Source: Bacteroidetes bacterium 4572_128 (GTDB taxonomy: Bacteria > Bacteroidota > Bacteroidia > Bacteroidales > 4572-128). From it: 40,782 nt of DNA. The DNA is taken from contig NBLL01000003.1 in assembly GCA_002084355.1 (NCBI GenBank), positions 1 through 40,782 on the forward strand, given 5' to 3'. Position numbers and translations under genes: made by a program. Below, piece after piece: positions 1 to 10,329 of the stretch (the first letter of the stretch is position 1; each line of letters opens with the position of its first letter). The notes under the pieces were generated by a model. It made no database searches. It was not told the origin of the DNA and saw nothing but the letters and a program-made list of their open reading frames with translations.

Positions 1-310
1 AACCAAAAAATTGTCGTTTTTTTGAAAAAAAAATTTTTGAATTAAAAAAAATCATTAAAAAAATGGCGTTTTTTGGAAAAAATATTTTTTTTAATTATAA
101 AAAATCATTAAAAAATTGACGTTTTTTTGAAAAAAAAATTTTTTTAATTATAAAAAATCATAAAAAAATTGACGTTTTTTTGAAAAAAAAATTTTTTTTA
201 ATTATAAAAAAACATAAAAAAATTGACGTTTTTTTGAAAAAAAAATTTTAATTATAAAAAAACATTAAAAAATTGACGTTTTTTTGAAAAAAAAATTTTT
301 GAACTAAAAA
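1..310 (+). repeat. AT-rich tandem repeat array, 6 units
   Basis: Six units of about 53 bp. Each has the core TTGACGTTTTTTTGAAAA (first two copies are TTGTCG and TGGCG variants), followed by an A-run/T-run and an AATTATAAAAAATCATTAAA spacer. This is the plus orientation of the family that fills most gene gaps here. No gene is visible in this stretch; it directly precedes the promoter of the 359 lipoprotein gene. Confidence 0.85.
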
Positions 311-321
311 TAAAAATATTA

Positions 322-329
322 TATATTGC
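322..329 (+). promoter_or_regulatory. candidate -7 element (TATATTGC variant)
   Basis: TTATATATTGC lies 29 nt upstream of the ATG at 359. The same 11-mer occurs upstream of the giant gene at 1089. It departs from the Bacteroidota TAnnTTTG consensus at the last positions. No -33 box is obvious. Confidence 0.35.
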
Positions 330-358
330 GTTGAAAATTAAATTAATTAAAAAAAATT

Positions 359-886
359 ATGAAATCTATTTTTTTAGTTTTGGTTGTTTTTGTATTTTCT
401 TTTACTTCTTGTGAAGAAGATATTCAAAATATTGAACCAAATAATTTGGAGAAAAAAGAAGTCTTAGAAAAAAGAATTACTAAGGCAGATCTTGCAAAAT
501 TTTTTGATGTGTCTGAGAAATATATTATTTTTGATGATAAAGCAGAGGATTTTGATTTTAAATTTGTTTCTCATTTTACAGAAGAAGAAGAAATTGAAAT
601 TTGTTCTTTATGTAAAAATTTAAAAGATGGAGAATCTTTTTATCCTTTTTATGATAAAAATGGTAAATTTAATTATTTTTATGGAGAGTTGGACGCAGTA
701 AAGAAAAAAGTAATAAATCACCATAATTTATCATCATCTATAAATTGTAATTCTGATGTTAAAGCTACAAGTATATCTTTTATACTTTCATCTATAAATA
801 AAGATAAAGCCCGTGAAGGAAGAACTATTTCTGTTATTTCTTATGAAAAATATATTTATGTAATAAATGAATTTCATATTAAATAA
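359..886 (+). CDS. putative lipoprotein, function unknown
   Basis: A 175-residue protein with a lipoprotein signal: a basic start (MKS), a hydrophobic stretch of about 13 residues and the lipobox FTSC, with the lipidated cysteine at about residue 18. The mature part is acidic and lysine-rich and has no family I recognise. A CSLCKNL segment lies near residue 82 and an isolated cysteine near residue 130. It is probably anchored in the outer or inner membrane. The ATG is preceded by an A-rich leader and no Shine-Dalgarno sequence, which is normal for Bacteroidota. It stands alone: repeats lie upstream and a strong hairpin terminator downstream. The reading frame is uninterrupted. Confidence 0.7.
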   Translation: MKSIFLVLVVFVFSFTSCEEDIQNIEPNNLEKKEVLEKRITKADLAKFFDVSEKYIIFDDKAEDFDFKFVSHFTEEEEIEICSLCKNLKDGESFYPFYDKNGKFNYFYGELDAVKKKVINHHNLSSSINCNSDVKATSISFILSSINKDKAREGRTISVISYEKYIYVINEFHIK

Positions 887-922
887 AAAAAATAATTAAT
901 TAATTATTTTTTCGTATAATTT

Positions 923-957
923 AAAACAAAAACATTTTAAAAATGTTTTTGTTTTTT
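923..957 (+). terminator. Rho-independent terminator
   Basis: A 15-bp stem (AAAACAAAAACATTT paired with AAATGTTTTTGTTTT) with a 3-nt loop runs into a T-tract, 36 nt after the lipoprotein stop codon. The A-rich left arm could make it bidirectional. Confidence 0.75.
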
Positions 958-1040
958 TTATTTTAAATAAAATTACATAGAATTTTTCAAAATTATTATA
1001 AATAATAATTTTGAAAAATTTTTTTTTATTAAAAAAATTA

Positions 1041-1048
1041 TATATTGC
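1041..1048 (+). promoter_or_regulatory. candidate -7 element (TATATTGC variant)
   Basis: TTATATATTGC is identical to the element before the 359 gene and lies about 40 nt upstream of the ATG at 1089. Its reuse for two neighbouring secreted-protein genes suggests a shared sigma factor or regulator, but two copies are weak evidence. Confidence 0.35.
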
Positions 1049-1088
1049 AAAATATTAATTTAAAAATTAAAAAAAAAAACAAAAAATT

Positions 1089-4000
1089 ATGCGAAAAAAA
1101 ATTTATTTATTTTTTTTATTGTTGAATTTCTTTTTTCTGTTCTCTTTAGCATCTATTGGGCAGAATTGTCAACATACAGTTATACTTTATGATGCTTACA
1201 GCGATGGATGGGACGGCAATTTATTGACTATTAATGTTGATGGGATACCAGTATTGGAAAACATTACTTTTGATAATTCTATTAATGATGGAGACAGTGC
1301 CATATTTACTTTTCCTGCTACTACTGGAAGTATAATCACAACTACATTTACTGCAGTTTCATATTCTTATGAAGCAGATTATACCATATTTGATAATGAA
1401 AATAACATTATAGCAACTGATGGTGATGGTGGTACAAGTAGTTCAAGTGGTACTGCCCCTGTTGGTTTAACAGAAGAAGATAACATTTTTGGTTTTTGTC
1501 CGGAAGGTGATATGGAATATCTTTCAGGAACAACTTTTTCGGCTGACACTTTAATTGTAAATCCAGGTTCTTTGAATAAAACAATTATTGGTTTAGAGAT
1601 TATAAGTGGAGTTGGTATTGATAACCCATTTAATTTAACAAGTTTAAATTTCAATACTAATGGTTCAAGTGATGCAATAACAGATATTACAAATGCAAGA
1701 GTTTATTGTACATTATCTGACAGTACTTTTTCTACTGATTCTCTTTATGGTAATTTTGAAAACCCAAATGGAGATTTTACTGTAAATGGTGAAATTTTAT
1801 TGAATTATGGGAAAAATTATTTTTGGTTAACTTATGATATTTCACAAGATGCTACATTAAATAATTTTGTAGATGCTGAATGTACTTCTTTTGTAATTTC
1901 TGGAAATACAGAAACACCAGAAGTTACTGCTCCTGCAGGAAATAGAGAAATATCTTCAGATGTTTATTTAGTCGCAGGAATAAATGAATTAACCACTTGT
2001 GATGTAATGGTTTATGATGAAGGTGGTCCAAATGGAGATTATGAAAATAATTTTGATGGTACAATTACTTTTTATCCAAATGAAGAATTGTCTTATATTC
2101 AGGTTGAAGTTCTTTCTCTTGTCATCGGTAATAATGAAGATTATTTGAAAATATATGATGGTAATTCTACAGATGCTCCCTTAGTTGCAAATCTTACCGG
2201 AACTTTAAATGATACAACTTTCATTGCTTCTAATGATGGTTCTATGACGATTGAATTTACAACAAATATAGCTGGAACTTTTGATGGTTTTGTTTTAAAT
2301 GTTAGTTGTTATGAACCGATAGAAGCTCCATCTATTGCTGTAAATCCTTTGCCTTTTGATGGTATTGAAGTAGGAGTTCTTGATGTTTCTGGTACTTTAA
2401 TGTCTTGGGATAATGTTCCTTATTCATTAGGTTATTATATTAATTTTGGTACAGATAATCCACCAACTAATATTTTAAATAATGAAGATCTTGGTTTTAC
2501 TAATTCTTACACTCCAGAATTAGATTATTTACAAACTTACTACTGGCAAATAATTCCTTATAATAATATAGGAAGTACAGCAGATTGTCCAGTATGGTCA
2601 TTTTCAACTTCGAGTGATGTTCCTGTTGCAAATATTAATTTAAATTTTGCTGACTTTGGTACATCAACTATTTATCCTCCCGCTGTTTCTGACACAATTT
2701 TTAATTTTACATTAACAAATCTTGGTGTTGGAGAATTAAGCATTGAAAGTTTTACTGACCTTGAAGGAACACCATTTTCAACTAATTTAGGACTTGGCGC
2801 TGATACTATATCTCTTGCTTCTAATGAAACTTCTGAACCTTTTATTTTTGCATTCCAACCTACAGAAGAAGGTTATTTTGAGACTGAATTTACAATTGTT
2901 ACTTCAGGTGGTGAAATTACTGTTACTTTATCTGGAGAAGGTTATCTTCTGCCAAGTGGAATGGTTGAAGTGGGAACTGGTGATTTAATAAACCAAAGTT
3001 TACCTATGGAACCTTTTTATGGTTATAGTTATTCGCAATCAATTTATTTACAACATGAAATAAAAGAAGACGGCAGAATAGAAAGAATTTATTATCATTA
3101 TAATGGATACCAAGAATGGGGTCCTGATGCAATTAAAATTTACATGGGACACACAACTTTAACAGGATTAGACAATTGGGTTTCTATCGATGATTTAGTA
3201 GAAGTTCACGAAGGTGAATTAAGTGTGGAAGCTGTAGACGGCTGGGTTGAAATAGTTTTAACTACTCCTTTTGAATATAATAATACTGACAATCTTGTGG
3301 TAGCTTTTGAAGAAAATACAACAGGATACCACAGTAGTAGTTCTGAATTCTTCTGTACAGAATCTGATACAACTATGAGTATTTGTTATTATAATGATAA
3401 TAATAATCCAGACCCAAATGACCCTCCAGATGGAAACCTAATGGAATCTCGTCCAAATATCCGCTTTTTATTTGCACCTATTCCAACAGGTCCAGCTATT
3501 ACTTTTTCTCCTATGGAATTAGATTTTAATGAAATAATTGCAGCGAATGATTCTATAACAACAACTTTCACTGTCATTAATAACGGTGTAGAAAACTTAG
3601 ATATTTCTGGTATTGATGTTGAAGGACCTTTTGTAATTAATTTTGACGGCGAAATAACTATAGAAGCCGGAGAAAGTTACGATTTTGAAATAGAGTTTTT
3701 CCCAACAAGTTCTGGTGTTTTTACAGGAACAGTTACATTTACAACTAATGCAACAACTGGCGATGGAGTAATTACTTTGATGGGAACTGCCTATCCTTCT
3801 ACTTATCTTGGCGAAAGTTTTGAGGAAGGATTTCCACCACTTGGATGGACAATAGAAAATCTTTCAGAAGGAAATGATTGGACACAGTATAATTTAGGTG
3901 CTTTAGAAGGAAATTATAATGCACAATTATATTACAATGGTACTAATTTTTCTGATGGACGTTTAATAACTCCTTTGCTTGAATTAAACACCGTAGATGA

Positions 4001-7000
4001 AATTGACGATTTTGTTAGCTTTTATGCAAAAAGTAACAGTACAGATGCAATTCTAAAAGTAGAATATTCTTATGATGGAGTTAATTTTATTGAAATAGAT
4101 GAAATAGATTTAGAACCAAATTACAGTCAATATGTAATTGATTTAAATACTATTACAGTAATAGAAGATCAAGGTATTTTTATTGCATTTCACGGAATAA
4201 CAACAACAAATTATTACACTTCTATTTATATGGATGTTGTTTTATATCCTCCAACTTTCTTAGATCCAATCTCTCCGGTTGCAAGTTCTAATCCAATTCC
4301 AGAAGATGAAACATCTGAATTAAATATTCTTTCTTTAGATTTAGGATGGGATGAAATTTTCGAAGCTACTGGATATTATGTAAATATTGGAACAGATAAT
4401 CCTCCAACTAATATGATTCAAAATGAAAGTGTTGAAGAAAATTCTTTTAATTTGAATGATTTAGAATATAGCACGACATATTATTGGCAAGTTGTACCAT
4501 ATAATACTTTTGGTTCTGCAGAAGAATGTCCAATATGGTCTTTTACAACTATGGATCCTTTACCTCCAGGTGTTGTACAATACAAGTGAAGAACTTGTAA
4601 ATGATGTAGAAGGTACTGCAAGAATAGAAAAAATTAGTTATTATTATAATGGAAATTCTGCATTTGGTCCAGATGAAATTCAAATTTATATGGGACATAC
4701 TAATTTATCTAATTTTGAAAATGACTCTTGGGTAACTACTGATAACTTAGCTTTGGTTTATGACGGAGAAATAAGTGTTACGAATGAAGAAGGATGGATT
4801 GATATTGTATTATCTATTCCTTTTACATATAACGGTACTGATAATTTAGTTGTTGGTTTTGATGAAAACACAGATGGTTTTCACGGTAGTTCAGATGATT
4901 TTTATTCTTCGGCAACAGATTCTATAATGAGTTTAAATTATTATTCTGACGGAACAAATCCTAACCCAACAGATTTAACATCTATTCCATCTGCAACAAC
5001 TATAGCTGCTCGACCAAATACACAATTTTATTTTGGAGCTTTACCAACTGGTCCTGTTGTTATGTTTAGTTCTTCCGATTTGTCTTTTTCAACTATACCT
5101 GCTGAAACAGAGGATAGCATTCAAATAAATATATTTAATACAGGTATTTCAACCGACAGAAGCTGGTATATTTACAGATACTTTGTGGTCTAATTCTAAC
5201 ACTTCAACTATAGAAGTATTTGCAGTTTTAAGTGGAGCATCTTATCCGTCAAATTATATAGGTGAAAGTTTTGAAAATGAATTTCATCCGGAAGGTTGGA
5301 ATATTCAAAACAATGGTGTAAACCAATGGGTACAATATTCTTATGGATCTTATGAAGGTGAGAAATGTGCACGTTTAAGTAATTCTAGTCTTGGAAATTC
5401 CATTTCTAATTTAATAACTCCTCAGTTAGTAATAACTAATAATGATTTTATTACTTTCTATGCGAAAAAAAATTCTACTAGTTATGGTTCATTAATTATA
5501 ACTTATTCTGAAGATAGTATTAATTTTATTAATTTAGATACTATAAATTTAAGTACTTCTTATGAAAGTTTTACTGTTTCTTTTGAAAATATTCCAGAAG
5601 GAAATTATTATATAGGTTTTCTTGGAGACTTATCTACAGTTTATAATTATTTATCATTAGACGCTGTTATTTATCCACCTATTTATATTCCTCCTTATCC
5701 ACCTGCGGCTTCTACAGAACCTGTACCTGCTGATTTGACAGAAGATTTATCTATTTTTACTGTTGATATGAGTTGGAATAATAACTTTTTTGCAAATGCT
5801 TGTAAAATAAATTTTGGTACAGACCAATCAACTTTTACTGAAGATAGTGCAGAAGATTTAGGAAATCTTGAAAATTATCAAAAAACAAGTTTAGAATATG
5901 GCACAATTTATTACTGGCAAATTTTACCTTATAATGATTACGGTACTGCAGAAAATTGTCCTATATGGTCATTTACAACTATGGCAGACCCAACAATTAC
6001 AAGCTTGCCTTGGTTCGAAGATTTTGAAGAACCAGAAGGATGGTTAACGCAAGGTACATTTAATTGGACATTATATGTTCCTGCCGGAGGAGATGATAAT
6101 GTACAAGGAATAAGAGCATTATATCCAGCTTACTCTGGTGGAAATGCTGAAGCTATTAGTCCACCTGTAGTTCTTGATGTTGATGCTGAATTAGTTTTTA
6201 AATGGTCTCACGGATATACCACTAATAATCCAACAGCACAAATGCAAGTTTCTACTTCTACAAACGGTTTAGATTGGGAAGTAATTTGGGATAAAGAAGG
6301 AGAAGATTTTGATTCTGATGATGGAGCAAATTCTTTCGCTCCCGGAGATTATGTGAATGCTGTTGTTTCGCTTGCAAATTACAACGGACAAACAGTTTAT
6401 GTGAAATTTGATGCGATTAGTGAATATGGTGGTTATCCAGTTTTTGTTGACTCTATAGAAATTAAAGAATCTGTTGATATGGAATTTATCTCTACTACAA
6501 CAACACAAACAAATACTTCTTCAGATAACGATTTCGAAGAAATTAATGAGTTTGGTTCTGTAAATAATCCTAACGGTGATTTTACAATTACAGGAACACA
6601 AAATATTCTAGGAGGAACAAATTATTTCTGGTTGGTTTATGGGATTTCTGAAAATGCAACCTTAGAAAATATTGTGGATGCACAATGTAATTCTGTGAAA
6701 ATAGACGGTATCATTCAAAATACTGAAATTAGTATTCCTGACGGAGATAGAGAGATACACATTGCTCCGGATACAATAATTATGGGAACAACAACAGAAA
6801 TTAATACTTGTTTTGCTTATTTCTATGATAATGGTGGAGTAAACGCTAATTATATTTCGGCTTCTAATGAAACTCTTGTTATTTATCCAGATGGAGCAGA
6901 TGCAAAAGTTAAAATTAATTTTTCTGTTTTTAATACTTATTTTTCTGACGATTTAGTTATTTATGATGGAAATAGTAATTCAGCTCCTTTAATTGGAGAA

Positions 7001-8400
7001 TATTCTGGCAGTACTATTCCAGAAGAAATTATTTCTTCTGCAAACGACGGAAGTTTAACTATTGAATTTTCACCATCTAGTAATGCAAATGCTGGTTGGG
7101 AAGCTGTTGTTAGTTGTCATTATATGATTCCTGATTTAGAGCTTAGCGTGAGTTCTATAACTTTCGAAAATACTTATGAAAATGTTGCCGCTCCATCTCA
7201 TGAAATTTTTATTAGAAATGATGGTGCTGCTAATTTAAATGTTGCAAGTCATCAAATTAACGGAGCAGATGCAAGTATGTTTAGTGTTTCCGCAACTTAT
7301 CCTATGGAAATTATTCCCGGAGATAGTGTTGCTGTTTATATTGGTTTTACACCAACTTCTTACGGTGATAAAATTGCGGGTGTTTTATTTACTGATGTAA
7401 CAGGTGAATATACTGACCTTGCTCTTTTATATGGACATTGTATAGATCCAACTTTAACACCTTCATTTACTGAAACATTTAATGAAAGTGTACCTGCTGC
7501 TGGATGGCAATCTTACGAAGGTCAATTAACAGAAAATTCTAATTTAACAATTGTTCCAGTTGGATGGTTTAGTGCTGATTTTGCAAATGACAATGAACAC
7601 GAAAACGGTGCTTCGGCAAAAAGAGAACCTTATTTCGAAGAAAATTATTGGCTAGTAACTCCTCCTATTAACTTAGGAACTCAAGGTTTTGATTTGCATT
7701 TTGATTTAGCTTTAACTACACATAATGAAAATGAAGAAAGTTCTATAGATCTAAACGGAAAATTTGCTGTTGTTATTTCTACAGATAATGGAGAAACTTG
7801 GTCTTCTAATAATATTCTACAAGAATGGAATAATTCTGATACAATTTCTAATGTTGGAGAATCTGTTTCTATTTCGCTTGATGATTATTCTGGAACTATT
7901 AGATTAGCTTTTTATAGTGAATTAACTCAGATAGCATCTGATGGCTACGATATATTTGTTGATAATGTTACTGTTGGAACACCTTGCGATTTAAATATTG
8001 ATTTAGGTGATGATATTAATACAAATGTAATTGATTTACCTTATACAGTTTCAATAGAAGATAATTATGCTAGTTATCAATGGTTTAACAACGGTGTTGC
8101 AATAGATGGTGAAACAAATAATAGTTATGAAATTACTGCATTGGGATTTTATCAACTTACTCTGGAAGTAACCGACGAAAACGGTTGTCAAGCATCTGAC
8201 GATATTAATGTTGAAATATTTATTGGAATGGAATTATTGAATAATACAAAGATTTCAATATATCCAAATCCAAATGCTGGAATATTTAATTTAGAAATTA
8301 ATTCTGAATAATAGATATTTCTCATTTAGAAAAAGGAATTTATTACATTAAAGTTATAAATGCTAATTCTGTGAAAACAGAAAAATTAATTATAAAATAA
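1089..8400 (+). pseudogene. giant T9SS-secreted adhesin-like protein, frame broken three times
   Basis: One gene by homology of its internal repeats. It has a signal peptide (MRKKIY plus a hydrophobic core to about residue 25), a CUB-like domain (CDVMVYDEGG, about residues 298-405), repeated FN3-like modules (TYYWQIIPYN, WSFTT), ASPM/Hydin-like Ig modules, cleaved-adhesin/MAM-like modules (GESFEEGFPPLGW; again in the second half) and a T9SS type A C-terminal sorting domain (ISIYPNPNAG then DISHLEKGIYYIKV). Expected product: a cell-surface or secreted adhesin exported by the Por/T9SS machinery. The frame breaks at about 4570-4585, 5140-5150 and 8309-8313. At each point residues present in the homologous repeat or family domain are missing, so these are deletions rather than single-base slips. 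The open segments are 1089-4589, about 4580-5193 and about 5150-8311, with the last 29 codons in a third frame up to 8400. Confidence 0.8.
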
Positions 8401-8418
8401 AAATTATTTTTGTTTTTT

Positions 8419-8458
8419 AAAAGCGATTTTTTTATAAAAATCGCTTTTTTGTTTTTTT
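8419..8458 (+). terminator. Rho-independent terminator
   Basis: Hairpin AAAAGCGATTTTT / AAAAATCGCTTTT with a 4-nt loop and a T-rich tail, 18 nt after the true stop of the giant gene. Its position supports 8400, not 8311, as the original gene end. Confidence 0.8.
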
Positions 8459-8459
8459 A

Positions 8460-8570
8460 AATTTTTGAAAAAATTTTTTCAAAAAAACGCCAAAATTTTA
8501 ATGATTTAAATAATTAAAAAAAAAAAATTTCAAAAAAACGCCAAAATTTTAATATTTTTTATTTTGAAAT
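8460..8570 (-). repeat. AT-rich repeat, 2 units (minus orientation)
   Basis: Two copies of TCAAAAAAACGCCAAAATTTTAAT separated by about 53 bp, lying between the terminator of the giant gene and the 3' end of the minus-strand 8573-9223 gene. Confidence 0.75.
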
Positions 8571-8572
8571 TT

Positions 8573-9223
8573 TTATTTATAAAATAAAAATTTCACTGCT
8601 TGCAAATTAATATAAATTTGCTTTAAATCAACAAATTTTAAACTATCTAATATGTTTGATACAAAATATTCATAATTATTATTTTTATCTTTTTCCAGAA
8701 TAATAAATTGCCATAACCTACCAATTACAAAACTCCCTATAATTTTATTAGAATTATTCAAATTTATTGCAGCAAGCATTGCCGCAAGAACTTGATTTTC
8801 TGGATTTCCTGTTGCATTAAGAGATCTCTTATATTCTTGTAAAAAGAAAAATGGATTTTTAGGTCTTTCTATTCCTTTTGCAATTATAAAATCTGGTTTT
8901 CCTTTTAATAAAAAACCATTAATTTCACAACTTATTTCCTCGCCATACCAATCAAAAATATCTTTAAAATGAAAATCTACTTTATTTAAAATAGGACCTA
9001 TAAATTTTATAGATAATTTTTGTTCATTATAATAGGATAAATACAATCTATTTTTTTTTATTAAATTTAAAAAAAAATTTTTTTCATTTTCAGAAATTTG
9101 ATAATTATAATTAAACCATTTTTCAAATTTTTCATCATTAATAACAGGACGAATATTAACAACTTCCATTAATTTGTCAATTGTTGCATCTCTAAATTTA
9201 ATTACTTTTTCCTTGTTATTCAT
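8573..9223 (-). CDS. PD-(D/E)XK nuclease-like protein
   Basis: A 216-residue cytoplasmic protein without signal peptide or membrane segment. The middle contains GKPDFIIAKG followed by PFFFLQEYKRS, i.e. PD, about 20 residues, then E-x-K. This is the catalytic arrangement of the PD-(D/E)XK nuclease fold, as in the N-terminal domains of type I restriction subunits and in many stand-alone Bacteroidota proteins. Then come NPENQVLAAMLAA and GSFVIGRLWQFIILE, typical of these families. No helicase or methylase partner is adjacent, so the substrate is unknown. The frame is intact. It is a single-gene unit with repeats on both sides. Nuclease activity is an inference from the motif. Confidence 0.65.
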   Translation of the reverse strand: MNNKEKVIKFRDATIDKLMEVVNIRPVINDEKFEKWFNYNYQISENEKNFFLNLIKKNRLYLSYYNEQKLSIKFIGPILNKVDFHFKDIFDWYGEEISCEINGFLLKGKPDFIIAKGIERPKNPFFFLQEYKRSLNATGNPENQVLAAMLAAINLNNSNKIIGSFVIGRLWQFIILEKDKNNNYEYFVSNILDSLKFVDLKQIYINLQAVKFLFYK

Positions 9224-9240
9224 ATATTTTTTTAATTAAT

Positions 9241-9800
9241 TTTTTATATAAAAAAAATATAATTAATTTTTTTAAAAAACATCCAATTATTTTTTATTTG
9301 AAATTAAAAAATTTTTTCAAAATTCGTCCAAAATTTTAATATTTTTTGTAACCGCTCATTATAGTATGGTAAAAAAAGTTTTTTCGCAAAAAATAAAAAC
9401 CATAAAGCTTTGATTTTAAGGTTGTTACGTTTTTTGTAAAATGCTGAGCGGATACCATTTTTTAATTTTTTAATTTCAATTAAAAAAAAAATTTTTTCAA
9501 AATTCGTCCAAAATTTTAACATTTTTTAATTTTTTAATTTCAATTAAAAAAAAAATTTTTTCAAAATTCGTCCAAAATTTTAACATTTTTAATTTTTTAA
9601 TTTCAATTAAAAAAAAAAATTTTTCAAAATTCGTCCAAAATTTTAATATTTTTTAATTTTTTAATTTCAATTAAAAAAATTTTTTCAAAATTCGTCCAAA
9701 ATTTTAACATTTTTTAATTTTTTAATTTCAATTAAAAAAAAAATTTTTTCAAAATTCGTCCAAAATTTTAACATTTAAAAAATTTTTTTCAAAAATCGTC
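9241..9800 (-). repeat. AT-rich repeat array, about 7 units of about 62 bp
   Basis: Units read AAATTCGTCCAAAATTTTAA followed by CATTTTTTAATTTTTTAATT and TCAATTAAAAAAAAAATT, in minus orientation. Unit positions are about 9317, 9498, 9560, 9622, 9681, 9747 and 9790. The 9317 unit is split by the insertion at 9348-9456. Its copies translate to runs such as KILKFWTNFEK, but no real gene is present. Confidence 0.85.
9341..9463. mobile_element. MITE-like insertion (109 bp) with 7-bp target duplication
   Basis: The element spans 9348-9456 and is flanked by ATTTTTT on both sides (9341-9347 and 9457-9463). Its ends are imperfect inverted repeats: GTAACCGCTCA (9348-9358) and TGAGCGGATAC (9445-9455), 10 of 11 matching. 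There is an inner inverted pair TATGGT / ACCATA. Removing the element and one ATTTTTT restores a repeat unit identical to the one near 9636-9680, which is direct evidence of insertion. It is too short to encode a transposase. Confidence 0.7.
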
Positions 9801-9839
9801 CAAAATTTTAATATTTTTTAATTTCAAAAAAAAAATTTT

Positions 9840-10190
9840 TATTTTTAAATCAAAATTTTACAAATTTTCATTAAAAAAATTTTTTCAAAAAAACGGCAAA
9901 ATTTTACGAATTTTCATTAAAAAAAATTTTTCAAAAAAACGGCAAAATTTTACGAATTTTCATTAAAAAAAATTTTCAAAAAAACGGCAAAATTTTACGA
10001 ATTTTCATTAAAAAAATTTTTTCAAAAAAACGGCAAAATTTTACGAATTTTTCATTAAAAAAATTTTTTCAAAAAAACGCTCAAATTTTACGAATTTTTC
10101 ATTAAAAAAATTTTTTCAAAAAAACGGCAAAATTTTAACATTTTTAAATTAAAAATTTTTTTTCAAAAAAATGGCAAAATTTTAATGAAT
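9840..10190 (-). repeat. AT-rich repeat array, about 8 units of about 46 bp
   Basis: Units of the form TCAAAAAAACGGCAAAATTT followed by TACGAATTTTCATTAAAAAA, at roughly 45-46 bp spacing (about 9887, 9932, 9976, 10021, 10067, 10112, 10160). A different subfamily from the array just before it. No gene is visible in 9224-10329. Confidence 0.85.
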
Positions 10191-10269
10191 AAAATATTCA
10201 TAATTTATATTCAAGCTTCCTCATTTTTTATTTTTTTTGTTTTTATGAAAAAATGACAAAAAAATTAAT

Positions 10270-10313
10270 TGGCATACGAATTGAAATTCATTAGTTGAAT
10301 TGAAATTTCGAAA
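10270..10313 (+). promoter_or_regulatory. candidate dnaK control region
   Basis: TGGCATACGAATTGAA (10270-10285) resembles a sigma-54 -24/-12 site, with GG and TTG at the right spacing but A instead of C at -12. It overlaps a direct repeat GAATTGAAATT (10278- and about 10296-). No CIRCE element and no TAnnTTTG box is seen before dnaK. Weak evidence. Confidence 0.25.
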
Positions 10314-10329
10314 ATAAATAATTAAAAAA

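Noticed and set aside
2794-2988. Leucine-rich plus-strand frame inside the giant gene
   Set aside because: Out-of-frame shadow of the secreted protein with no recognisable features.
9304-9522. Minus-strand open frame of 72 codons in the repeat array
   Set aside because: It consists of translated repeat units (KILKFWTNFEK) and the MITE-like insertion; no start context and no homology expected.
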